From assembly GCF_027484945.1 (NCBI RefSeq), contig NZ_JAIXRZ010000017.1:22714-86713 (forward strand): a stretch of 64,000 bases of DNA. Direction: 5' to 3'. The position numbers and the translations under genes are program-made. Source of the stretch: Flavobacterium sp. GTDB lineage: Bacteria; Bacteroidota; Bacteroidia; Flavobacteriales; Flavobacteriaceae. This document shows positions 15,598 to 25,648 of this stretch, one piece after another. The notes beneath the pieces are model-generated. The model saw only the letters and a list, made by a program, of their open reading frames with translations, was not told the DNA's origin and made no database searches. Each line of letters starts with the position of its first letter. The first letter of the stretch is position 1.

Positions 15598-16593
15598 TTA
15601 TTGTCGACTTTGAACATAATCTGACAATTCATCGGCATTTGAACTAAAACTAAAAATTCCATTTAATTTAAAATAGTTTCGGGGCTCGATACAATAATCA
15701 TAAGCGAATTTAGCAAATTCTAATTTATTATCATCAAAGGAAAATAAATTGGCAATCTGCATTACTTGATCTACATTCAAACAATTTGCTGCAATAATTT
15801 GTTTAGCCGTTTTCATTCTTGAGTCTTCAAATGCTTGATTTCTAAGAGTACTTAAAGCCGCATTGAAATCGGCAGGACGCATACAACTTCTACTTGGACA
15901 ACCTACGGGTGTTGCTTGTACGGGTCTTGGATTTGGAAAATCTTCATCATGATGACCGCTATGACTAACATGGGTAGAAGATGAAGTGGTGGTGGTGGTT
16001 TGTGAAACGCTGCCAACTCCCATATTGTCATTGATCGAAATTCCCATATTAATTCCTCCAATATTAACATTTGCATTTACAGTATCACCTCCCATAGTCG
16101 TAGTGGTTGTGGTAGTTTGTGTTACCGTACCGCCTCGAACTGGAGCAGGCTGTTGAACAACAACGGTTTGCGTGGGTGCAGGTCGTGGTTGTCCATAATG
16201 TACAACATAAACATTGGATGGCGGCACAAAATCGGGACGAACAGGAATAGCTGAAAAATAGTTCATTTTCATTTTCCCTTTTTTGTTTTTATCGCGTTTA
16301 ATTTTATACGTTACATCCGACATGATTCCGTCAACATCAGCAATCATCATATTATTAGTGGTAATATCCATAAGGGTTTTATCTTCAAATTGAATACGCG
16401 CATTGTAGTAGGGCTGATTCAAATCTTCGATACGAATATTGGTTTGTGGAATATCATTCTGTTGTTCACCATTTAAAATAAGATAAAACTTATCTCCATC
16501 TTCAGAAAAAATGGTCAAATGACCTACTGGTCCTCCTTGTGCGAACGTAAATGTCGCAGCTAATACGAATAAAAGAGTGGTAATTTTTTTCAT
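15598..16593 (-). CDS. DUF4476-containing exported protein
   Basis: A 331-residue protein with a signal peptide ending in TFAQ. The N-terminal region (residues 22-130) forms a beta-rich segment. The middle (about 145-225) is low-complexity with runs of Thr and Ser plus HVSHSGHHDE. The last 95 residues are a DUF4476 domain (NFAALSTLRN-like start, SFDDNKLEFAKFAYD, FSFSSNADEL). DUF4476 proteins are common in Bacteroidota and have no known function. It stands alone, convergent with btuFCD. Confidence 0.78.
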   Translation of the reverse strand: MKKITTLLFVLAATFTFAQGGPVGHLTIFSEDGDKFYLILNGEQQNDIPQTNIRIEDLNQPYYNARIQFEDKTLMDITTNNMMIADVDGIMSDVTYKIKRDKNKKGKMKMNYFSAIPVRPDFVPPSNVYVVHYGQPRPAPTQTVVVQQPAPVRGGTVTQTTTTTTTMGGDTVNANVNIGGINMGISINDNMGVGSVSQTTTTTSSSTHVSHSGHHDEDFPNPRPVQATPVGCPSRSCMRPADFNAALSTLRNQAFEDSRMKTAKQIIAANCLNVDQVMQIANLFSFDDNKLEFAKFAYDYCIEPRNYFKLNGIFSFSSNADELSDYVQSRQ

Positions 16594-16681
16594 AACGATT
16601 CAAAAATTTTTGGTAAAAATAATTGATATTTTTTAAAAATCAAATCTTAACTTCAATCAAATAAATCAATTCTAAGTACAA

Positions 16682-17245
16682 TTAAAAAAAACTGGAAACT
16701 TCTTCAACAACACCTGATGGGAAACGCAGCCTATTATTCCCTACCCTAACGCGAACTAAGCGAAGTGTTGGAAATCCGACAGCTGCGGTCATTTTTCGTA
16801 CTTGACGAAACTTTCCTTCGGTAAGCGTTAGGGCTATCCAACTCGTAGGCCCATGACGCGCATCACGAATACGACGACCTTCCCCAATACAGGAGGGTAA
16901 TGCTGAAATTATTTGGGCTTTGCAGGGTTTTGTGGTATACCGTAACCCCTTAAATCCAATTTCAACACCATTGGCCAACATGACTATGGCTTCGTCTGTA
17001 ATCATCCCATCTACTTGAGCATAATATTCTTTTTCAACCGTATTACTTCGCATCAATTCACTCATCATTCCATCGGTGGTAAGTAATAGTAATCCTTCAG
17101 AATCTTCGTCCAATCGACCTATAGCCATTGTTCCTTCTGGAAAAGGGTATAATGCGCCCAGCAGCTTTTTATGTCGTTTTTTTTCATAAATAAACTGACT
17201 CAAATAGCCGTGGGGTTTGTGTAATAAAAAATGCCGATGCAACAT
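16682..17245 (-). CDS. rRNA large-subunit pseudouridine synthase (RluE-like)
   Basis: A 187-residue enzyme of the RsuA/RluB/E/F family that isomerises a uridine of 23S rRNA. The catalytic motif GRLDEDSEGLLLLT contains the conserved Asp, and the N-terminus HFLLHKPHGYLSQF plus GKFRQVRKM are family signatures. It lacks an S4 domain, as RluE does. E. coli RluE targets U2457; target identity here is inferred. The gene is divergent from rmuC. Confidence 0.88.
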   Translation of the reverse strand: MLHRHFLLHKPHGYLSQFIYEKKRHKKLLGALYPFPEGTMAIGRLDEDSEGLLLLTTDGMMSELMRSNTVEKEYYAQVDGMITDEAIVMLANGVEIGFKGLRYTTKPCKAQIISALPSCIGEGRRIRDARHGPTSWIALTLTEGKFRQVRKMTAAVGFPTLRLVRVRVGNNRLRFPSGVVEEVSSFF

Positions 17246-17341
17246 AGTCGAAAATTCAGTCCAAAAATACCGTTCTGAAATTTATTTCTACTATTGAAAG
17301 TCACTTTTTGTTTTGTAATTTTATAAACTAAATTTTTTAAA

Positions 17342-18676
17342 ATGACAGTACCGATCCTATTATCTCCGATTTTTCTGGGCTTGGGTTTTTTTATTGGCAA
17401 ATTACTTTCTAAAAATCAATCCACCGCTTTAAACGCACAAAAGGAGGAACAAATTCGACAAATGGGTTTGCAAATTGAGCAATTACAAAAGCAAATTTCC
17501 AGTCTTTCTACCGATAAAGATACGCTCCGTAACGAGCGTGAAGCCATGACTATTCAGCTAACTAAAAAAGAAGCCGACTTTGATAATCTATTGGATCGAA
17601 ACAAAGAATACCGAATAGAAGTTGAACAATTGCAAGAAAAATTTACCCAAGAATTTGAAATTTTAGCCAATAAAATTTTAGAAGAAAAAACCAACAAGTT
17701 TACCGAACAAAACAAAGAAAATTTAAAAAACATCTTAACGCCTTTACAAGATAAAATTCAATTATTTGAAAAGAAAGTTGAAGACACCCACAAAGAAAGT
17801 ATTGGCAACAATGCCGCATTACGCCAACAAATTCTGGGGTTGCGCGAAATGAATGAACAAATGACCAAAGAAACCATAAACTTGACGAAAGCACTAAAAG
17901 GCGATAGCAAAATGCAAGGAAATTGGGGCGAATTGGTTTTGGAACGTGTTTTAGAAAAATCGGGCTTAGAAAAAGATCGGGAGTATTTTACACAACAAAT
18001 CGCAACGACTTCAACAGGGCAACGATTTCAGCCGGATGTAGTGATCGCCTTACCCGATGGTAAAAAAATAATAGTAGATTCAAAAGTAACATTAACCGCT
18101 TATGAGCGCTATGTGAATGAAAATGAAGAGGAAATCAAAAAACAACATTTGCGCGATCATATTTTATCGATTACTCGTCATGTCGATCAATTAAGTGCCA
18201 AAAATTATTTTGACTTATATCAAATGGAAAGTCCAGACTTTGTTTTATTATTTATCCCTATAGAATCGGCATTTGCTCTCGCTTTAAATGAGGATGCAAC
18301 CCTTTATAATAAGGCCTTTGAAAAAAACATCGTTATTGTTACACCCACCACTTTATTGGCAACGTTGAAAACAATCAACAGTATGTGGTCCAACCAGAAA
18401 CAACAAGAAAATGCCTTAGAAATAGCACGACAAGCAGGAGCATTGTATGATAAGTTTGAAGGATTCGTGGGCGATTTATTGAAGATTGGTAAAAAAATGG
18501 AGGAGGCCAAAGTAGAATATGAAGGGGCAATGAATAAATTAAAAGAGGGAAAAGGCAATCTTATCAGCAGTGTAGAACGTTTGAAAAAAATGGGCGCTAA
18601 GGCAAAAAAAGCTTTGCCTGACTCCTTGATAAATAGCGCAGACAATGAAGAACATAATACAATAGAAAAGCAATAG
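17342..18676 (+). CDS. rmuC: RmuC-family DNA recombination protein
   Basis: A 444-residue protein. An N-terminal membrane-anchor helix (ILLSPIFLGLGFFIGKLL) is followed by a long coiled coil at about 30-195 and the RmuC nuclease-like domain at about 195-400 (GNWGELVLERVLEKSGL, QPDVVIALPDGKKIIVDSKVTL, VTPTTLLATLKTI). RmuC limits inversions at short inverted repeats in E. coli. The thioesterase gene follows 1 base after the stop codon. Confidence 0.92.
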   Translation: MTVPILLSPIFLGLGFFIGKLLSKNQSTALNAQKEEQIRQMGLQIEQLQKQISSLSTDKDTLRNEREAMTIQLTKKEADFDNLLDRNKEYRIEVEQLQEKFTQEFEILANKILEEKTNKFTEQNKENLKNILTPLQDKIQLFEKKVEDTHKESIGNNAALRQQILGLREMNEQMTKETINLTKALKGDSKMQGNWGELVLERVLEKSGLEKDREYFTQQIATTSTGQRFQPDVVIALPDGKKIIVDSKVTLTAYERYVNENEEEIKKQHLRDHILSITRHVDQLSAKNYFDLYQMESPDFVLLFIPIESAFALALNEDATLYNKAFEKNIVIVTPTTLLATLKTINSMWSNQKQQENALEIARQAGALYDKFEGFVGDLLKIGKKMEEAKVEYEGAMNKLKEGKGNLISSVERLKKMGAKAKKALPDSLINSADNEEHNTIEKQ

Positions 18677-18677
18677 T

Positions 18678-19226
18678 ATGATGAAAACTTATAAATCGGT
18701 GAAGTCCTCCGGGATTTCAATTTCTCAATTAATGCTCCCATCCTATTCCAATTTTAGTGGAAAAATCCACGGGGGTTATATTTTATCGCTAATGGACCAA
18801 ATTGCATTTGCCTGTGCTTCTAAATTTTCTGGAAATTATTGCGTTACGGCATCAGTGGACACAGTTGATTTTTTAAGTCCGATTGAAGTTGGCGAATTGG
18901 TTACCATGAAAGCTAGCGTAAATTATGTAGGACGAAGCTCAATGATTATTGGTATTCGTGTTGAATCTGAGAATATTCAAACCGGCCACTCGAAACATTG
19001 CAATTCGAGTTATTTTACGATGGTTGCAAAAGATGAAACCGGACAAAATACAGAAGTTCCTGGTTTGATATTAACCCATTTAAATGATATCCGCCGTTTT
19101 TATAATTGCATTCAACAAATCGAAGCGCGAAAAATCCGAAACCGACATGAAGTTGAATTTGATTATAAATCAGACGACGCTATGAAAAACTTGGAAAAGT
19201 ATAAGGTTAAAGTCGAACTCAAATAA
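18678..19226 (+). CDS. Acyl-CoA thioesterase, hotdog fold
   Basis: A 182-residue protein with a single acyl-CoA hydrolase hotdog domain: the active-site segment GKIHGGYILSLMDQIAF, then CVTASVDTVDFLSPIEVGELV and YVGRSSMIIGIRVE. It releases CoA from fatty acyl-CoA in the cytoplasm. It begins one base after rmuC and is probably cotranscribed; a second ATG three bases later is equally possible. A terminator follows. Confidence 0.88.
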   Translation: MMKTYKSVKSSGISISQLMLPSYSNFSGKIHGGYILSLMDQIAFACASKFSGNYCVTASVDTVDFLSPIEVGELVTMKASVNYVGRSSMIIGIRVESENIQTGHSKHCNSSYFTMVAKDETGQNTEVPGLILTHLNDIRRFYNCIQQIEARKIRNRHEVEFDYKSDDAMKNLEKYKVKVELK

Positions 19227-19256
19227 GAAAACTATTCCATAATTTGTATCGACCGT

Positions 19257-19305
19257 AAAAAAAATCGGATTCGACTACTATTGTTGGAATTACCGATTTT
19301 TTTTT
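19257..19305 (+). terminator. Terminator of the rmuC-thioesterase unit
   Basis: AAAAAAAATCGG pairs with CCGATTTTTTTTT across a 24-base loop that can pair further (ATTC/GAAT). It overlaps the promoter of the next gene. Confidence 0.75.
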
Positions 19306-19314
19306 CTATTTTTG
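19284..19314 (+). promoter_or_regulatory. Promoter of the diheme lipoprotein gene
   Basis: TTG at 19284-19286, a 20-bp spacer and TATTTTTG at 19307-19314, 17 bases before the ATG. The -33 element lies inside the terminator of the preceding unit. Confidence 0.6.
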
Positions 19315-19331
19315 AAATAGAATAAAAGATT

Positions 19332-20444
19332 ATGAAAAAATACGCATTCTTGGGGTTGTTTACGACCGTTTTTTTATTGGTAATCTACTCCTGTTCATCC
19401 AATGATGACAACCAATATGTAGAAGTGAGTCCAGTAACCGTTGATCTAACTCAAGTCCCTTACGCTAAATTATCCGATTACCATTTTTTCAAAGCGCCTA
19501 TGGTCGAAATGGTACCCGAACTTAATGTAATCCCTTACGAACCCGCTAGTGCTTTGTTTACGGATTATGCGCATAAAAAACGTTTTGTGTGGTTACCCGA
19601 AGGAACAAAAGCAACCTATAATGGTGATGGTAAAATTATAGAACTACCTGTTGGTGCTGCTATTATTAAAACGTTTTATTACGATACCGTTTTACCTAGC
19701 AATACCCGTAGAGTAATGGAAACACGCATCATGATCCGAAAAGCGGAAGGTTGGATTTTTGCAGAATATATTTGGAATGATGAGCAAACCGAAGCTTTTT
19801 TGGATTTAGCAGGAAGCAATATGTCGATTAGTTTTATAGAAGGTGGCGCTACTAAAACAGCTAATTATCGTTTTCCAAATCTCGCGCAATGCGTAACTTG
19901 TCATAAAACGAGAGACATATCTACCGGTACATACAGCAACTCCCCTATTGGAATAAAACCCCAAAATATTAATTTCAATTATGCCTACAGTACGGGAACT
20001 AAAAACCAATTAACCCATTGGAAAGATTTGGGATTGATTGAAAACAATTTTAGTTTGCCCACACCATCCAAAACTATAATCAATTACAGTGACACCTCGA
20101 AACCTTTAGAATTGCGCGTGCGCTCGTACTTTGACATCAATTGTGCACATTGCCATAGTGAATTGGGGCATTGTTACTACCGACCCATGCGTTTTGCCTT
20201 TGCTGAATCTGAAAATAATCCGACAAATATGGGTGTATGTGTGCCTACGGCAGATATGCAAGATTTTCCACCAGCACTCAGTAAAATAGTAACTCCCGGC
20301 AACATTAATCGTTCCATGCTGTATTACCGTGTTAATACAGAAAATGAAACTTTTATGATGCCACTTCATGGCCGATCGATTATACACGAGGAGGGTGTCC
20401 TACTTATTAAAGATTGGATTAATTCACTACAACCCTGTAATTAA
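19332..20444 (+). CDS. Diheme cytochrome-like lipoprotein (HNE_0200-type family)
   Basis: A 370-residue lipoprotein with a signal ending in VIYSC. Two heme c attachment motifs are present, CVTCH near residue 191 and CAHCH near residue 275, so up to two covalently bound hemes are expected. The overall pattern (ASALFTDYAHKKRFVWLPEG, GWIFAEYIWNDEQTEA, MLYYRVNTENETFMMPLHGRSIIHEEG) fits a conserved family often seen in marine and soil Bacteroidota. The electron partner is unknown. The FG-GAP protein begins 26 bp downstream and may share its transcript. Confidence 0.75.
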   Translation: MKKYAFLGLFTTVFLLVIYSCSSNDDNQYVEVSPVTVDLTQVPYAKLSDYHFFKAPMVEMVPELNVIPYEPASALFTDYAHKKRFVWLPEGTKATYNGDGKIIELPVGAAIIKTFYYDTVLPSNTRRVMETRIMIRKAEGWIFAEYIWNDEQTEAFLDLAGSNMSISFIEGGATKTANYRFPNLAQCVTCHKTRDISTGTYSNSPIGIKPQNINFNYAYSTGTKNQLTHWKDLGLIENNFSLPTPSKTIINYSDTSKPLELRVRSYFDINCAHCHSELGHCYYRPMRFAFAESENNPTNMGVCVPTADMQDFPPALSKIVTPGNINRSMLYYRVNTENETFMMPLHGRSIIHEEGVLLIKDWINSLQPCN

Positions 20445-20469
20445 CTTTAAACAAACTGAACTATATACA

Positions 20470-22503
20470 ATGAAAAAAATTACCGTATTATTTACCCTAT
20501 TTACAGCTTTATTTACACAGGCACAAGATACTTGTGGAACAGCTGTTGCAATTACTGCTGGAACACATGTGGTTACAGCTGTTGATGGCACAGAATTGCC
20601 ACCTTCTATATGTGCAGCTAATGGTGCCTTAGGTACCGATGGAGCGGCAGAATGGTATACGTATACCCCAGCGCAAAACTATACTATAATTTTAACAACC
20701 GATATAGCAGCTAACACTCCTCGAGTGGATACTCGTGTTCATGTATACACGGGAACTTGTGGTGCATTAACCTGTTTTGCAGGGGATGATGATAGTGGAG
20801 CCAATTATTCGACAGTAGCAACCTTCAATGTTACTGCTGGTACTACCTACTATCTTGCTTGGGATAATCGTTGGACCAATGCTGGATTTACATTCCAACT
20901 TTCTGAAAACCCCATAGTAGTTCCACCAACAACTCCTGTAAATTATACCGCTCAAACCGTTGCTAGCATCAACAGTGGCTATAACATCTGTGTTGTTGAC
21001 ATGAACAATGACGGTTTGGATGATATTGTAGGTGTAAGTACAGGTTCGTTAAAAGTTCATTATCAAACGAGTACTCCTGGGACATTTAATATCGTGAACT
21101 ACCCTTTTTCTAATGTGAACTTTTACCCCAATTGGAGTTTAGCTGCAGGTGATTACAATAAAGACGGATATAATGATTTGATGTTAGGCAATGGACAAGG
21201 AATATCGGTATTGACTTCTTCAAATAATGGCACAGCCTATATCGGTTATACTCCAGGTCAGTATATTTTTTGTCAACGCACCAATTTTGTCGACTTAAAT
21301 AAAGACGGAAATTTGGATCTTTTCTCTTGTCATGATATTAATGAGAATGTATATTATCTTAATGATGGTGCTGGTAATTTAACGTACTACCAATCTAATG
21401 TTACTCCAGGTGCTATGAATTTAAGTAGTGGTGGTGGGAATTATGCTACATTATTTACAGACTTTGATAATGATGGAGATTCAGATGTATTTATTTCAAA
21501 ATGTTCGGGACCTCCATGCCAACTAATTCGTTATGATGGTGGAACAACCTACACTAATGTTTCGGCATTGACCGGATTAAATGTTACTCCAATTCAAACA
21601 TGGTCTTCGGGAATTGCTGATTTTGACAATGATGGGGACATGGACGTAATTATTACAGCAAGTGCAGGATTGCATAAATTTTTTAGAAACAACTTTGAAA
21701 CAACAGGTACCTTGAGTGCTTTTACCAATATCACAACGGGATCGGGTTGGGACACTAATACGTCGGTTAATATTGACAATATTGCCTACGATTTTGATAA
21801 TGATGGTAAAGTTGACGTATTGGGTGGAGGAAACAAAATAATGTTTAACCAAGGTAACAATACATTTGCTCCTATTTCCTACTCTGGAATTGGAGTGGGT
21901 GCTGTTGGTGATTTAAACAATGACGGATTTTTAGATATCCAAACGGGAAGTACGATTCGTTATGCAGTTCCAAACGGCAATAACTGGATTAAAGTTCGTT
22001 TAAATGGTATTCAAAGCAACAGTAATGGTATCGGTGCACGTGTAGAAATTTACGGAGCGTTCGGAAAACAAATTCGCGATATCCGCAGTGGAGAAGGGTT
22101 CCGATATATGAGCTCTTTAAATGCACATTTTGGAATTGGCACGAACACTGCTATTACGCAAGTAATTATCCGTTGGCCGTCTGGAATTGTAGATACAATT
22201 AACAATCCAACAATCAACCAACGTTTAGATGTGGTTGAAGGTGCAACGTTAGCTAATACAACTTTTGATGCTAATGCGATGAGCGTATTCCCTATTCCAG
22301 CTAAAAATAGTTTAACAATCAAAACAAAAGAAGGGTATACTGCAGTATCTGCTGAAATTTATGATTTAAATGGCCGTTTGGTTTTGGCTTCTGAAATTGA
22401 AAACGAAACCTTGTCTATCCAATCCTTAAATGATGGTACTTACTTATTAAAAGTAAAGGATAATAATGGAAACATTGCCACTCAAAAAATTGTAAAGAAT
22501 TAA
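20470..22503 (+). CDS. Secreted FG-GAP/ASPIC-UnbV protein with T9SS sorting domain
   Basis: A 677-residue secreted protein. A signal peptide ends near FTQAQD. Residues 20-140 are a Cys-containing beta domain. VCBS/FG-GAP beta-propeller repeats follow, with calcium-binding-like motifs such as DMNNDGLDD, DYNKDGYND, DLNKDGNLD, DFDNDGDSD and DFDNDGDMD. Next comes an ASPIC/UnbV segment (GIGARVEIYGAFGKQIRDI, IIRWPSGIVDTI) and a C-terminal type IX secretion signal (MSVFPIPAKNSLTI to GNIATQKIVKN). ATG 20470 is chosen because it opens directly into the signal peptide; the longer frame overlaps the upstream gene. A terminator follows. Confidence 0.9.
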   Translation: MKKITVLFTLFTALFTQAQDTCGTAVAITAGTHVVTAVDGTELPPSICAANGALGTDGAAEWYTYTPAQNYTIILTTDIAANTPRVDTRVHVYTGTCGALTCFAGDDDSGANYSTVATFNVTAGTTYYLAWDNRWTNAGFTFQLSENPIVVPPTTPVNYTAQTVASINSGYNICVVDMNNDGLDDIVGVSTGSLKVHYQTSTPGTFNIVNYPFSNVNFYPNWSLAAGDYNKDGYNDLMLGNGQGISVLTSSNNGTAYIGYTPGQYIFCQRTNFVDLNKDGNLDLFSCHDINENVYYLNDGAGNLTYYQSNVTPGAMNLSSGGGNYATLFTDFDNDGDSDVFISKCSGPPCQLIRYDGGTTYTNVSALTGLNVTPIQTWSSGIADFDNDGDMDVIITASAGLHKFFRNNFETTGTLSAFTNITTGSGWDTNTSVNIDNIAYDFDNDGKVDVLGGGNKIMFNQGNNTFAPISYSGIGVGAVGDLNNDGFLDIQTGSTIRYAVPNGNNWIKVRLNGIQSNSNGIGARVEIYGAFGKQIRDIRSGEGFRYMSSLNAHFGIGTNTAITQVIIRWPSGIVDTINNPTINQRLDVVEGATLANTTFDANAMSVFPIPAKNSLTIKTKEGYTAVSAEIYDLNGRLVLASEIENETLSIQSLNDGTYLLKVKDNNGNIATQKIVKN

Positions 22504-22521
22504 GTTTTATAGTAATTTCCA

Positions 22522-22555
22522 TAAAAAAACCCTGATTTTTAAATCAGGGTTTTTT
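22522..22555 (+). terminator. Terminator of the FG-GAP gene
   Basis: AAAACCCTGATTT and AAATCAGGGTTTT arms with a two-base centre, flanked by A and T runs, so it could act on both strands. Confidence 0.9.
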
Positions 22556-22633
22556 ATTGGTGTTTATTGTCCTGGAAAAAGTGGACTATAAATCAAATTA
22601 TTATGTCCACAAAAACGCAATGGTTGCTTTTAT

Positions 22634-25486
22634 TTATCTGGACAAGTACATTTTTCTACGAGCGTACAAGTCGTAAAACTGATCGTCTTTTAGATCTTCA
22701 ATAAACAAAATACTTTCTCCAGTCGATTTCATTTCTGGTCCAAGTGCCTTATTCACATTTGGAAACTTATTAAAAGAGAATACCGGTTGCTTAATTGCAA
22801 ATCCATTCAATTTTGGATTGAAAGTAAAATCGGTTACTTTCTTCGCTCCCAACATAACCTTGGTGGCAAAATTTACATAGGGTTCCCCATAAGCTTTAGC
22901 AATAAATGGAACGGTTCGAGATGCACGCGGATTAGCTTCAATTATATAAACGATATCGTCTTTAATTGCAAACTGAATATTGATTAATCCAACCGTTTGT
23001 AGCGCTAATGCAATATTTTTGGTATGGTCTTTAATTTGCTGCATTACAAATTCACCCAAATTAAAGGGAGGAAGTGTTGCATTACTATCGCCCGAGTGAA
23101 TTCCACAGGGCTCGATATGCTCCATAATTCCAATTATATATACATTTTCCCCATCGCAAATCGCATCGGCCTCGGCTTCGATTGCCCCATCTAAATAGTA
23201 ATCCAACAACAATTTATTATTGGGGATGTGTTTTAAAATCTCGATCACATGTTCTTCCAACTCTTGCTTATTGATCACAATCTTCATCCCTTGGCCGCCA
23301 AGCACATACGAAGGACGAACTAATAAAGGGAATTCCAAAACATCGGCCAATTGAAGTGCTTGTTCTGCGTTTTCGGCTACACCAAATTTTGGATACGGTA
23401 TATTCAACTCTTTCAATAAGCCTGAAAAACGACCACGATCTTCTGCTAAATCAAGAGCATCATAACTTGTTCCAAAAATTTTAATTCCATAACGGTTTAA
23501 TTTTTCAGCCAATTTCAGAGCTGTTTGCCCTCCCAATTGAACAATTACTCCATCGGGCTTTTCATGTTGGATAATGTCGTAAATATGTTCCCAAAATACT
23601 GGCTCAAAGTACAATTTATCAGCCGTATCAAAGTCGGTCGAAACCGTTTCAGGATTACAGTTAATCATAATCGTCTCATAACCGCATTCTTTGGCCGCCA
23701 AAACCCCATGAACACAGGAGTAGTCAAACTCGATTCCTTGGCCAATTCGATTGGGTCCAGACCCAAGAACAACTACTTTTTTACGATCGGAAACCTGACT
23801 TTCATTCGCGGTATATCGATTTCCTGCTGCTGTTTCAATTTCAGCTTCAAAAGTCGAATAATAATAAGGTGTTTGTGCTTTAAATTCGGCCGCACAAGTG
23901 TCTACTAATTTATACACGCGTCGAATATTCATTTCTTCACGTAAACGGTACACCTGACTCTCTAAACAGCCCAACATGTGCGCAATTTGACGGTCGCCAT
24001 ATCCTTTTTGTTTCGCTTCCAATAATAATTCTTTTGGCAACGTATCAACCCGGTAGTTGGCAATTTCTTTTTCTAATAAATACAATTCTTCGTATTGCTT
24101 CAAAAACCATAAATCAATCTTGGTAATTTCATGAATACGACTCAACGGAATACCCATTTGGATTGCATCATAGATAACAAACACGCGATCCCAACTCGCA
24201 TGCGTTAATTTCTCAATAATTTGTTCGTAATTTTTATATCCTTTACCATCAGCACCCAATCCGTTACGCTTAATTTCTAGGGATTGCGTCGCTTTGTGCA
24301 ATGCCTCTTGGAAGGATCGACCAATACCCATCACCTCGCCTACTGATTTCATTTGCAACCCTAAGGTACGATCAGCCCCTTCAAATTTATCGAAATTCCA
24401 ACGGGGTATTTTTACAATTACATAATCCAATGTAGGTTCAAACAACGCAGAAGTGGACTTCGTAATTTGATTTTGCAATTCATCTAAGGTATATCCTAAT
24501 GCTAATTTTGTAGCAATTTTTGCAATTGGATAACCCGTTGCCTTCGACGCAAGAGCAGACGATCGCGAAACACGCGGATTGATTTCTATTGCAACAATAT
24601 CCTCTTTCTCATCCGGAGAAACCGCAAATTGCACATTGCAACCTCCCGCAAAATTTCCAATAGAACGCATCATATGAATAGCCATATCGCGCATTTTTTG
24701 GAAGGTAGTATCCGATAAAGTCATTGCTGGCGCAACCGTTATGGAATCACCCGTATGAATCCCCATTGGATCCATATTTTCGATGGAACAAATAATTACA
24801 ACATTGTCATTTTTGTCGCGCAACAATTCGAGTTCATATTCTTTCCAACCCAAGAGCGCTTTATCAATCAATACCTCATGAATAGGCGACGCCTCCAAGC
24901 CACGGGTTAATAATTCATCAAAATCTTCTTTACGGTGCACAAAAGCCGCTCCTGTTCCTCCCAATGTAAAGGAAGGACGAATCACTAAAGGAAAACCAAA
25001 CTCCTGGGCAATTTCTTTGCCTTTTAAGAATGAATTTGCCGTTTTAGCAGGCGCATAAGGAATTCCAATTTCACTCAATAATGTTTTAAATTGGTCGCGG
25101 TCTTCGGTTACATTAATCGCATTAATATCTACCCCAATTAACCGTACACCAAAATCTTTCCAAATACCCTTTTCTTCGGCTTCCAAACATAAGTTCAACG
25201 CGGTTTGACCACCCATAGTAGGCAATACGGCATCAATAGAAGGGTGTGCTTTTAAAATTTCAATAATGGATTTTGTCGTTAACGGCTTTAAATAGATATG
25301 ATCCGCCATTGCTGGGTCGGTCATAATCGTTGCCGGATTTGAATTGATTAAAATAACTTCAATTCCTTCTTCTCGAAGCGAACGGGCGGATTGTGACCCA
25401 GAATAATCAAATTCACAGGCCTGACCAATGATAATCGGACCTGAACCAATAATCAAAACGGATTTGATAGCGGAATCTTTTGGCAT
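22634..25486 (-). CDS. carB: Carbamoyl-phosphate synthase large subunit
   Basis: A 950-residue synthase that makes carbamoyl phosphate from bicarbonate, ammonia from the small subunit and two ATP, feeding pyrimidine and arginine synthesis. It has two ATP-grasp halves (starting at SVLIIGSGPIIIGQACEFDY and at VVVLGSGPNRIGQGIEFDYS), each with QLGGQTAL-like and INPRVSRSSAL/ANPRASRT motifs. E. coli CarB has about 1073 residues; the C-terminal MGS-like allosteric domain is missing here, with the end at ARRKMYLSR. No carA is next to it. Confidence 0.97.
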   Translation of the reverse strand: MPKDSAIKSVLIIGSGPIIIGQACEFDYSGSQSARSLREEGIEVILINSNPATIMTDPAMADHIYLKPLTTKSIIEILKAHPSIDAVLPTMGGQTALNLCLEAEEKGIWKDFGVRLIGVDINAINVTEDRDQFKTLLSEIGIPYAPAKTANSFLKGKEIAQEFGFPLVIRPSFTLGGTGAAFVHRKEDFDELLTRGLEASPIHEVLIDKALLGWKEYELELLRDKNDNVVIICSIENMDPMGIHTGDSITVAPAMTLSDTTFQKMRDMAIHMMRSIGNFAGGCNVQFAVSPDEKEDIVAIEINPRVSRSSALASKATGYPIAKIATKLALGYTLDELQNQITKSTSALFEPTLDYVIVKIPRWNFDKFEGADRTLGLQMKSVGEVMGIGRSFQEALHKATQSLEIKRNGLGADGKGYKNYEQIIEKLTHASWDRVFVIYDAIQMGIPLSRIHEITKIDLWFLKQYEELYLLEKEIANYRVDTLPKELLLEAKQKGYGDRQIAHMLGCLESQVYRLREEMNIRRVYKLVDTCAAEFKAQTPYYYSTFEAEIETAAGNRYTANESQVSDRKKVVVLGSGPNRIGQGIEFDYSCVHGVLAAKECGYETIMINCNPETVSTDFDTADKLYFEPVFWEHIYDIIQHEKPDGVIVQLGGQTALKLAEKLNRYGIKIFGTSYDALDLAEDRGRFSGLLKELNIPYPKFGVAENAEQALQLADVLEFPLLVRPSYVLGGQGMKIVINKQELEEHVIEILKHIPNNKLLLDYYLDGAIEAEADAICDGENVYIIGIMEHIEPCGIHSGDSNATLPPFNLGEFVMQQIKDHTKNIALALQTVGLINIQFAIKDDIVYIIEANPRASRTVPFIAKAYGEPYVNFATKVMLGAKKVTDFTFNPKLNGFAIKQPVFSFNKFPNVNKALGPEMKSTGESILFIEDLKDDQFYDLYARRKMYLSR

Positions 25487-25594
25487 GTTGTGGTGTAGTT
25501 TAGTTGGTTTTAGTTGTGTTTGTCAAAATTAGTCGGTTTTCAAAACTTTTAAAAAAATCGAAAGTGTCAACTTATCAATAGTTATAAACAGTAT

Positions 25595-25630
25595 AAAAAA
25601 AAGGCGCTACTAAAAAAAGTAACGCCTTTA
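25595..25630 (-). terminator. Terminator of rpmH
   Basis: On the minus strand AAAGGCG-TTACT and AGTAGCGCCTTT pair around a T-rich loop and are followed by a T run. It lies 18 bases beyond the rpmH stop codon. Confidence 0.85.
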
Positions 25631-25648
25631 TATATGATTAATTAATCA

